Position numbers and translations under genes: made by a program. The notes under the pieces were generated by a model, which made no database searches, was not told the DNA's origin, and saw nothing but the letters and a program-made list of their open reading frames with translations. A stretch of 64,000 nt of DNA, from positions 186,001 to 250,000 of the forward strand of contig JAUKVZ010000003.1 in the NCBI GenBank assembly GCA_032355985.1. Reading direction: 5' to 3'. Below, piece after piece: positions 50,562 through 57,487 of the stretch. This DNA is from Sarcodiotheca gaudichaudii. Taxonomy: Eukaryota > Rhodophyta > Florideophyceae > Gigartinales > Solieriaceae. Each line of letters starts with the position of its first letter. Position 1 is the first letter of the stretch.

Positions 50562-50984
50562 ATGACCGAATCGCCGCAGAGTGATCCTGCGACGCCAACC
50601 GATGCGAACAATCCTGCCATCAACCCCACAACGATCGTTGTCTGGCTGGCGCAGGTTTTTGCAGTCGGCGTGCTCATCATGGCCGCCCTCACGAAGCTGA
50701 TCGGTGGCGCCAGTGAGCTTGCAGCCGAACTTCCCGGAGGCATGGCCGCAGTCATCGTCATCGGCGCTCTGGAAGCCATCACCGCCCTGCTGCTGCTGCT
50801 CCCGAAGTTCGCGGCATTCGGCGCCCTTCTTGCCGCCGGGCTCATGGTCGGCGCACTGGCGGCGCATGCCACGGTGCTCGGCTGGTCCGGCGATCTCGGC
50901 GGCATGTGGATGCTCGCCGTCGCCGTCCTCGTCGCGTCCGCGATCATCCTCGTCATCCGGCGCGATCACATCATCCCCGGCTAA
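50562..50984 (+). CDS. DoxX-like small membrane protein
   Basis: The 140-residue protein starts at ATG 50562 with GGAGG ten bases ahead. Upstream in-frame starts read into Arg-rich, non-conserved sequence. Four membrane helices can be seen: IVVWLAQVFAVGVLIMAALT, AAVIVIGALEAITALLLLLP, FGALLAAGLMVGALAAHATV and MWMLAVAVLVASAIILVI. The KLIGG and E-x-x-T/A-L-LL-P pattern is that of the DoxX family, small membrane proteins of unclear function linked to redox stress. It precedes the M42 peptidase by 28 bp. Confidence 0.7.
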   Translation: MTESPQSDPATPTDANNPAINPTTIVVWLAQVFAVGVLIMAALTKLIGGASELAAELPGGMAAVIVIGALEAITALLLLLPKFAAFGALLAAGLMVGALAAHATVLGWSGDLGGMWMLAVAVLVASAIILVIRRDHIIPG

Positions 50985-51000
50985 TCGCCCGCGGCGCTGA

Positions 51001-51006
51001 TAGTCT
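51001..51006 (+). promoter_or_regulatory. TAGTCT -10-like box before the M42 peptidase
   Basis: TAGTCT ends six bases before ATG 51013, so the peptidase may have its own start of transcription as well as read-through from the DoxX gene. Confidence 0.4.
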
Positions 51007-51012
51007 GTCCGC

Positions 51013-52221
51013 ATGAGTCCCGATCCCGCCGCGCGGCAGACACACGAGCAGTGGCTCATGGAGATCACGAGCATTCCCACCGCCACCGGCAGGGAAGGCC
51101 GCGTCATCGCATGGATCGAAGACTGGGCCGCCCAGCGCGATGACATCACGCTTACGACAGACGCCGCAGGCAATCTCACGCTTTCCAGCAAACGCCTCAG
51201 TTCCCTCGGCGGCGCCCCCCTCTATTTCACCGCCCATCTCGATCATCCCGCCTTCGTCGTCGAACAGGTGCTTACGCCCACGACGATTGTCTGCGCCTTC
51301 CGTGGCGGCGTTATGGCGCCCTACTTCAACGATGGCCGCGTGCGATTTCATCTCGCTGAAGGCGACAGCGCCACAGGACGCATCCTCGAATCCAAACCCG
51401 CCGCGCCTCCCGAGCGCCTCTTTCGCGAATGTGTGATCGAACTGACGGGCGACGATCGCTCGCAGGAGATCGCCGTCGACGACTTCGCAACCTGGGATCT
51501 GCCGCCGTCGCGCATCATTGATGGCATCCTTGAAGCGCCCGCGTGTGATGATCTCACCACCGTCGCGGCCGCGCTTGCAGCACTCGATGAACTTTCCCGC
51601 GACGATGACGCGACAGCCGACACGCGCCTTCTCTTCACCCTCGCCGAGGAAGTCGGCTTCATCGGCGCCATCGCCGCCTGTCGCGATGAGACGATGCCGC
51701 GTGACGCCCGTGTGATCGCGCTTGAGAACTCCCGCAGTTTCGTCGACTCCCCCATCGGCGGCGGCCCCATCGTTCGCGTCGGCGATCGCATGTCCATCTT
51801 CAGCCCGCCGCTCACGCGCGCCGTCAGCAAGGTCGCCGAAAAACTCGGCAACGTCGACGAGAAGAATCCCGGCGAAGGTGAGAACGCGCCCATTCCCGAC
51901 TTCAAATGGCAGCGCAAACTCATGGCCGGCGGCGCCTGTGAAGCCAGCGCCTACTGCGCCTGGGGCTACGAAGCCACCTGCGTCTGCCTCCCGCTGGGCA
52001 ACTATCACAACATGGCCGAACTCGATCGCGTCCAGCCCGCCGTGCAGGCCAACGAGACCAATGTCTCAGCGCAGATCGCGCCGGAGTACATCTCCGTCAG
52101 CGATTACCACGGCCTCATCGATCTGCTCATCGGCTGCGGCAAGCGCCTCGGCGATGTCGAACCCATGTCCGAACGACTCGACAAGCTCTACCACGAACGC
52201 AAGTTCGTGCTCGACGACTGA
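51013..52221 (+). CDS. M42-family metallopeptidase
   Basis: The 402-residue cytoplasmic protein has the co-catalytic bimetal layout of M42/M20-like aminopeptidases. YFTAHLDHPAFVV supplies the first His and Asp. APACDDLTTVAAALAAL gives the bridging Asp, LAEEVGFIGAIAA the catalytic EE, VIALENSRS the next acidic ligand, and GYEATCVCLPLGNYHNM the last His. An inserted domain sits around 75-160. M42 enzymes are usually about 350 residues and trim N-terminal residues from peptides; the substrate range cannot be read from sequence. It ends three bases from the convergent Nif3 gene. Confidence 0.82.
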   Translation: MSPDPAARQTHEQWLMEITSIPTATGREGRVIAWIEDWAAQRDDITLTTDAAGNLTLSSKRLSSLGGAPLYFTAHLDHPAFVVEQVLTPTTIVCAFRGGVMAPYFNDGRVRFHLAEGDSATGRILESKPAAPPERLFRECVIELTGDDRSQEIAVDDFATWDLPPSRIIDGILEAPACDDLTTVAAALAALDELSRDDDATADTRLLFTLAEEVGFIGAIAACRDETMPRDARVIALENSRSFVDSPIGGGPIVRVGDRMSIFSPPLTRAVSKVAEKLGNVDEKNPGEGENAPIPDFKWQRKLMAGGACEASAYCAWGYEATCVCLPLGNYHNMAELDRVQPAVQANETNVSAQIAPEYISVSDYHGLIDLLIGCGKRLGDVEPMSERLDKLYHERKFVLDD

Positions 52222-52224
52222 ACT

Positions 52225-53367
52225 CTAAAGCGTACGGAAGGGCGAGCGATCCTTCGCGCTGACCACGGCCTTCGCCTTGGCGCAGGTGTCGTTGATGCGC
52301 TCCGCCAGAATCGGCAGATATCCGCGCTCCGTATTCGTATGCCCCGCCAGCATCACTGAGCATCCGCGCGCAAGTGCTGCAAGCGCTTCGTGATGACGCA
52401 TCTCACCCGTGATAAAGAGCGAGCAGTCCTCGGCGATGGCCGCATCCAGCAAACTCGCCCCCGCGCCGGGGCACAACCCCACGCGCTCAATCGGCGCCTC
52501 ATTCGCCTTGGCGACCTTGATCGCATCAACACCCAGCCGCGCCTTCATCCGCTGCGCCAGCTCCTCCACACCTGCGGGCCGATCCAGCGTCACGCGCCGC
52601 CCGGCGCCGATCGAGCGCTCCGGCTTCGGCGCCAGCGGATACACATCCCACGCCGGCTCTTCATACGGATGGAACTGCCGAATCATCTCCCCCGCCAGCC
52701 CCAGCGCCCGCCCCGGACACACCATCTCCAGGCGCACCTCCTGCACGCGCTCCAGCTTGTTCGTCTGACCCACGGCAGGTGTCGCCGAATCCGGCGCGTG
52801 AAACGTTCCCTCGCCGGGAATCGAAAAGGAGCACAATTCGTACGCGCCGATGTGCCCCGCCCCGATCGAAGCCAGCGCATCGCGTAGCTTTCCCGCATGC
52901 TCGGCAGGCGTATAGATCACGATCTTGTGCGTCTGTGATGGAGACAAGGCCGTACGCGCCGTCAAGGCGCGCCGATCGCCGATCGAGCTTCCAACATCAG
53001 CATCCTCCGGCGCCAGCAGATCGCACAGCCAGTCCGTCACGCCGCCCGGCGCCGCATCAATCGCCGTGTGCGGCGAGTACACGTTGATCCCCGCCCCGAT
53101 CGCCCCCAGCAGCACACGCCCCGGCGCATCATCCGTCGTGATCCGCTTGCGCGCATGAAAGAGCGGCGGGTGATACGCCACCACGCATCCCGCATCCATC
53201 GACAGCGCCTCGGCAAGCACATCCTCAGTGAAATCAATCGTCAGCAGCGTCGGCCCGCTCACCTTCGATGAGGGATCCCCGACCAGCAGCCCGACGTTGT
53301 CCCACTCCTCCGCATACTCCGGCGGAGCAATGCGCTCCAGCGCCTCGATCAGTTCTGAAACTCGCAC
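52225..53367 (-). CDS. Nif3-like dinuclear metal-centre protein with PII-like insert
   Basis: About 380 residues from GTG 53367, chosen because GGAGG lies five bases ahead; 53400 is also in frame. The N-terminal half (1-145) starts RVSELIEALERIAPPEYAEE and WDNVGLLVGD, with the metal ligand His in VVAYHPPLFH. The insert (about 145-243, HKIVIYTPAEHAGKLRDALA ... RQFHPYEEPAWDVYPL) has the PII-like fold seen in YqfO-type members. The second half ends with ITGEMRHHEALAALARG, which supplies the other metal ligands. Nif3/YbgI proteins form hexameric rings; their reaction is unproven (a GTP cyclohydrolase I type 2 label is common but weakly supported). Confidence 0.88.
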   Translation of the reverse strand: MRVSELIEALERIAPPEYAEEWDNVGLLVGDPSSKVSGPTLLTIDFTEDVLAEALSMDAGCVVAYHPPLFHARKRITTDDAPGRVLLGAIGAGINVYSPHTAIDAAPGGVTDWLCDLLAPEDADVGSSIGDRRALTARTALSPSQTHKIVIYTPAEHAGKLRDALASIGAGHIGAYELCSFSIPGEGTFHAPDSATPAVGQTNKLERVQEVRLEMVCPGRALGLAGEMIRQFHPYEEPAWDVYPLAPKPERSIGAGRRVTLDRPAGVEELAQRMKARLGVDAIKVAKANEAPIERVGLCPGAGASLLDAAIAEDCSLFITGEMRHHEALAALARGCSVMLAGHTNTERGYLPILAERINDTCAKAKAVVSAKDRSPFRTL

Positions 53368-53623
53368 ACATGCCTCCGAAGATTCACGAGAACGGGACAA
53401 GATCAGGATCGCGCAAACGAATCATAATGAACAGACGCGGACCCGCAGAGCCCCCGCCCGCAAAGCCCATCTGACCCGTCCCGGCCGCCCTTATCTGGGC
53501 GCCAACCCCCCAATAACCATGGCGGAGTCTGGCTTGCCCGGGCGTCCCCCGCCGATACTCTTCCATAGGGAGAGGCCCATCAGGAAGCGCAGCTTCAGGC
53601 CCCTCCCATCTGGAGGAAACCGC

Positions 53624-55081
53624 TTGAACGCAAAGAAAGATGGCGGGCTCGCCACGGCCGGAGGAACTGCTCCTCCCCAGAGCGCAGCGCAACCCCGACT
53701 GAAGAACTTCGTCCTCGATACGAATGTCCTTCTGCACGACGCGGACGCCCTCTTCGCCTTCAAGGACAACACGGTCATCGTGCCGTTCGCCGTCCTTGAA
53801 GAACTCGATCGATTCAAGAAGGGCAACGATGACATCGCGCGAAACGCGCGCCGATGTATCCGACATCTTGACGATCTGCGAAAGAAGGGCCCCCTCTTCC
53901 GAGGCGTCCCATGGGGCGAGGAGGGCGCCGAGGATCGCTCCGGCGTCGTTCGTATCGAAGTCTCCGAAATCGACCGGCCCCACGCCATCCGCGTGGACAC
54001 GCCGGACAATCGCATCATCGCAGTGGCATACGAACTGCAGCGCGAAGGCGCCACCACCGTCTTCGTCTCCAAGGACATCAACGCGCGCATCAAGGCCGAC
54101 TCCCTCGGCATCCGCGCCGAAGATTACGAACATCAGAAGATCGATCCCGATGCGCTCTACTCCGGCTACCTCACCATCGAGCCGCCCGGCGATCTCATCG
54201 ACGAGCTCTACGAGCAGCGCATGCTGCCCATCGAGCGCTTCCGCGAATACATGAAGTTTGAAACGCCCGATCACCGCACCGTCGAACGCGAGCTGGATTC
54301 AAACCAGTTCGTCCTCATGCGCGATGCGCTGGATGAGTCCCACTCCGGCCTCGCCCGGCGCGTGTCGGACACCGATCATGTCATCGTCGTCACCGGATCG
54401 CGCAAGCCGATCTTCGGCGTCATGCCGCGCAACATCCAGCAGACCATGGCCCTCGATCTGCTGCTCGATGATGAAGTGCGACTCATCACGCTCACCGGCG
54501 GCGCCGGCACGGGCAAGACCTTGCTCGCCATGGCCGCAGGCATGTACAAGGTCTTCCAGGAGGAGCGCTACGATCGCCTCCTCGTCGCCCGACCCATCAT
54601 GCCCATGGGCCGCGACATCGGCTTCCTTCCCGGCGACAAGGATGAAAAGCTCGCCGCGTGGATGCAGCCCATTTTCGACAACCTCGACTACCTCCTCTCA
54701 ACAAGAGGCTCCTTCATCGAGCAGGCCGATTCCAAGACGACGGAGCAGCGCATCGAAAAGCTCCTCGCCGATGGCCGCCTCATCCTCGAGCCCCTCACCT
54801 ACATCCGAGGCCGCTCCATCCCGCATCAGTTCATGATCGTCGATGAAGCCCAGAACCTCTCGCCGCACGAGGTGAAGACTATCGTCAGTCGCGTCGGCGA
54901 AGGCACCAAGCTCATCCTCACAGGCGACATCGAGCAGATCGACAACCCCTACCTCGACGCCTCCTCCAACGGCCTCAGCAACGTCATCGAACGCATGCGC
55001 AACGAAGGCATCGTCGGCCACGTCACACTGAGCAAGAGCGAGCGAAGCGATCTGGCCTCCCTCGCGGCGCTCAAGCTGTAG
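53624..55081 (+). CDS. PIN-PhoH fusion ATPase
   Basis: About 485 residues from TTG 53624, preferred because GGAGG (53612-53616) is seven bases ahead and the sequence upstream is not conserved. Residues 25-175 are a PIN RNase domain: FVLDTNVLLHDADALF, AVLEELDRFKKG and a TPDNRIIAVAYEL stretch with the acidic metal ligands. Residues about 255-485 are PhoH, with Walker A TGGAGTGKTLLAMAAG and Walker B QFMIVDEAQNLSPHEVKTIV. PIN-PhoH (PhoH2-type) proteins act as RNA helicase/RNases; in others PhoH responds to phosphate. A promoter-like TTGCCC/TACTCT pair lies at 53534-53561. Confidence 0.92.
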   Translation: MNAKKDGGLATAGGTAPPQSAAQPRLKNFVLDTNVLLHDADALFAFKDNTVIVPFAVLEELDRFKKGNDDIARNARRCIRHLDDLRKKGPLFRGVPWGEEGAEDRSGVVRIEVSEIDRPHAIRVDTPDNRIIAVAYELQREGATTVFVSKDINARIKADSLGIRAEDYEHQKIDPDALYSGYLTIEPPGDLIDELYEQRMLPIERFREYMKFETPDHRTVERELDSNQFVLMRDALDESHSGLARRVSDTDHVIVVTGSRKPIFGVMPRNIQQTMALDLLLDDEVRLITLTGGAGTGKTLLAMAAGMYKVFQEERYDRLLVARPIMPMGRDIGFLPGDKDEKLAAWMQPIFDNLDYLLSTRGSFIEQADSKTTEQRIEKLLADGRLILEPLTYIRGRSIPHQFMIVDEAQNLSPHEVKTIVSRVGEGTKLILTGDIEQIDNPYLDASSNGLSNVIERMRNEGIVGHVTLSKSERSDLASLAALKL

Positions 55082-55087
55082 ACGGAG

Positions 55088-55093
55088 TATCGT
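55088..55093 (+). promoter_or_regulatory. TATCGT -10-like box before the first zinc-ribbon paralogue
   Basis: TATCGT ends seven bases before ATG 55101. Confidence 0.4.
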
Positions 55094-55100
55094 CCTTCGT

Positions 55101-55775
55101 ATGCCGCGAAGGATGAGGACATCCCAGCCGCGAAAGTCTTCCCACCGACTCATGACCTGGGCCGCCCTGCTGACAGCAGGCGCGGCCCTTTTCTGTGCGC
55201 TCTTCGGCGCAGCCGCCATCATCATCGAACTCGCCGCCCCAACCACCGGCCCCCGCCTCGCCGGCGCCCCGCCCGCTGACGTCATCAGCCTCTACGACGC
55301 GCCGCCCAATATGCCTGCACAAAGCGGAACGAACGGCGCATCAACGACACGAAGCGCCGACGGCAAGTTCTTTCTGCCTGCCACGGGCAAGTTCATCACA
55401 CGCATCACTACCAGTTACCGCTTCGGCATAGACACAGCGCGAGTCACCGTCGGGCCATCCTCCGGGCCGCAGGAGATCGGAACGCGCACCGGCGCCACCA
55501 CCCGCACATCCAGCCGCGGCGTCCTCCTGCGCGCCACACAATCCGCCTGGATCCTCGGCGTGCAGACCGGCCCGCGCAAGGCGATCGTCATCTCCTGGAC
55601 CGGCGCAGGCATGCTGGGATTCGCCGCCGTGCTCGTCCTCGTGACACTCCTCCTCGCCGGCCCCGCGCTCAAACATCGCCTGCGAAACCGCACCGGCCGC
55701 TGCACACAATGCGGCTACGACATGTCAGGACTCGATCTCACGACCCCCTGCCCCGAATGCGGCCACTCCCGCTGA
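55101..55775 (+). CDS. Zinc-ribbon membrane protein, paralogue 1 of 3
   Basis: The 224-residue protein has a basic N-terminus, a membrane helix (LLTAGAALFCALFGAAAIII, about 23-42) and an external middle domain of about 110 residues with WILGVQTGPRKAIVISW near its end. A second helix (MLGFAAVLVLVTLLLAGPAL) and a C-terminal zinc ribbon follow: CTQCGYDMSGLDLTTPCPEC, ending GHSR. The ribbon would lie in the cytoplasm. Paralogues 2 and 3 follow directly. No known family function. The middle domain differs most from the other two. Confidence 0.75.
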   Translation: MPRRMRTSQPRKSSHRLMTWAALLTAGAALFCALFGAAAIIIELAAPTTGPRLAGAPPADVISLYDAPPNMPAQSGTNGASTTRSADGKFFLPATGKFITRITTSYRFGIDTARVTVGPSSGPQEIGTRTGATTRTSSRGVLLRATQSAWILGVQTGPRKAIVISWTGAGMLGFAAVLVLVTLLLAGPALKHRLRNRTGRCTQCGYDMSGLDLTTPCPECGHSR

Positions 55776-55817
55776 TTTTCTTGGCGCCGCGACTCGCTCG
55801 CGCAGACAATCAACCAC

Positions 55818-56549
55818 ATGGCGACGCTGAAGACGACAAGACGCCGTGCGATGCTGACGCTCGGCTGCCTGCTTGGCGCTGTTTCAGTGTTCCTGCTGTC
55901 GATGAGCGTCGCTGCGTTCGTCGTCCCGCCCGATCCATCAGGCCGCTCACTGCTTCTCAGCCCTTCGCCCTCAGATGCGTACAAACTCTCACCACGCATC
56001 CCACCATTCGAGGATTGGGAATCAAGGAAGATCGTCTACAAGAACTTCACGTACTCAAGCAAGTACTGGAGCGATACGCCATGCAAAGGCGACATGCTCG
56101 ATTTGACGTCCCGTGAGGACAAGGCGAACGCTGATCTGGGCGTTGCCGACTGGGTGTTGACTTCGGGAGGATTCTCCATGGTCAAACGCTTACCCCTCGG
56201 TTTCGAAACGACTCGAGTTGCGTGTTACGACTTGGAGAACGGGCATTGGCTGGTTGCCAAGCCTCCGGCGAGAAGTGTATTGCAAGCGTCCACGTTTGCC
56301 CTGTGCATCAACCATGACGCATGGGTCCTTGGCATCCAGGTTGAACCCGCACGAGCGCGAGTATACGCCTGGCGCGGCGGCCCCATGCTCGCCACCGGCG
56401 CCGCGCTCGCCCCCATCGCGCTCGCCCTGTGCGCCCCAATGCTCATCCGAATCCGGCGCACACGCCGCGGCCGCTGCCCGACGTGCGCCTATGACTTGTC
56501 AGGCATCGATACCGAAACGCCCTGCCCCGAATGCGGCCAGCCCCGCTGA
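55818..56549 (+). CDS. Zinc-ribbon membrane protein, paralogue 2 of 3
   Basis: The 243-residue protein has the same plan: a basic start (TLKTTRRRAMLTLGCLLGAV), helix 1, a middle domain with LALCINHDAWVLGIQVEPAR-like sequence and helix 2 (GAALAPIALALCAPMLI). The C-terminal ribbon is CPTCAYDLSGIDTETPCPEC (here Ala replaces the usual Gly after the second Cys), ending GQPR. NHDAWVLGIQVEPARARVYA parallels NHGAWVLGIQTEPARASVYA of paralogue 3, so the middle domains of 2 and 3 are the closer pair. It starts 42 bp after paralogue 1. Confidence 0.75.
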   Translation: MATLKTTRRRAMLTLGCLLGAVSVFLLSMSVAAFVVPPDPSGRSLLLSPSPSDAYKLSPRIPPFEDWESRKIVYKNFTYSSKYWSDTPCKGDMLDLTSREDKANADLGVADWVLTSGGFSMVKRLPLGFETTRVACYDLENGHWLVAKPPARSVLQASTFALCINHDAWVLGIQVEPARARVYAWRGGPMLATGAALAPIALALCAPMLIRIRRTRRGRCPTCAYDLSGIDTETPCPECGQPR

Positions 56550-56554
56550 ATCAC

Positions 56555-57304
56555 ATGGCGCGCACGACGAAAACAACTCGTTTCCCGGGAAGCCGCAGAC
56601 GCCGCGCTATGCTGTGGCTCGCCTGCCTCATCGGCGCACTCTCTGTCCTGCTGCCGCTCATGGGTGGAATAGCGCTGATCGCTAGTTCTTTCGGTCCACC
56701 GCTTCGACTCGCGCCGCTCAATCCCCCGCCTTCGATGGCGTTCAAGCTCGATCCCATCGATAAGACTGCTGCAGACCGACTCACCTCCAAACCCAAGGTC
56801 TATACGATCGTCGGTTGGCACGACCATAGGCGCCAATCCGAAGTCCCCATGATCATCGCGAAGGAAGATCCTGCGTACTCGCCGTTCGGTCTGAGCAAGA
56901 ACCGCTGGGCATGGGGACAAGGCGGATTCGGGCGTGTCGAAGCGCTGGCGCTCGGCTTCGAGAAAGCCCGCATCGCTTGCCACGACCCGGAAAACGTGCA
57001 CAAGTTCAAGGCCGCACCGCCGGCGATTCCCGTGATCTCGGCCACATCGTTCGCCATATGCATGAACCACGGGGCATGGGTGCTCGGCATTCAGACTGAG
57101 CCCGCGCGAGCGAGCGTCTACGCCTGGCGCGGCGGCGCCATGATCGCAACAGGCGCCGTGCTCGCCCTCGTGACGCTTACGCTCTTCGCGCCGACATTCA
57201 TCCGATTCAGGCGAAAACGCCAGGACGGCTGCCCGAATTGCGGCTACGACATGACCGGACTCGATCCATACGCCCCCTGCCCCGAATGCGGCCACTCCCG
57301 CTGA
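56555..57304 (+). CDS. Zinc-ribbon membrane protein, paralogue 3 of 3
   Basis: About 249 residues from ATG 56555, which follows the paralogue 2 stop by five bases. It has a basic start (FPGSRRRRAMLWLACLIGAL), helix 1 (LIGALSVLLPLMGGIALIAS) and a middle domain with NHGAWVLGIQTEPARASVYA. Helix 2 and the C-terminal ribbon CPNCGYDMTGLDPYAPCPEC, ending GHSR, complete it. The three genes are one transcription unit and arose by tandem duplication. Function is unknown; a membrane protein with an inner zinc ribbon could be a sensor or an assembly factor, but nothing in the sequence says which. Confidence 0.75.
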   Translation: MARTTKTTRFPGSRRRRAMLWLACLIGALSVLLPLMGGIALIASSFGPPLRLAPLNPPPSMAFKLDPIDKTAADRLTSKPKVYTIVGWHDHRRQSEVPMIIAKEDPAYSPFGLSKNRWAWGQGGFGRVEALALGFEKARIACHDPENVHKFKAAPPAIPVISATSFAICMNHGAWVLGIQTEPARASVYAWRGGAMIATGAVLALVTLTLFAPTFIRFRRKRQDGCPNCGYDMTGLDPYAPCPECGHSR

Positions 57305-57487
57305 TCTCTCAGATCATTTCCGGACTTTCCCTCAAAAACACCACTTTTTGCCCTCCGGCGCCCTCAAACCGCGCCGGTTTGCCGCCCTTGCGCCGCTTGG
57401 GAGATAGGCCCCGAGCCAATCGCGAATCCCCGGGATGGTCCCGGCTCGCGAAACACGGCAAGGGACCTGAGGAAAGGGCAAAACATC

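Noticed and set aside
50349-51191. A 280-residue minus-strand frame overlapping the DoxX gene and the M14 start.
   Set aside because: The DoxX-like helices and ribosome binding site on the plus strand fit better; the minus frame has no motif and a composition unlike a protein.
50971-52008. A 345-residue minus-strand frame opposite the M42 peptidase.
   Set aside because: The plus-strand metal-binding motifs are complete and in order; the antisense frame is Gly/Ala/Asp-rich without motifs.
57368-57390. AAACCG/CGGTTT hairpin between the zinc-ribbon genes and the secreted protein as a terminator.
   Set aside because: No T-tract follows on either strand and the stem has six pairs only.
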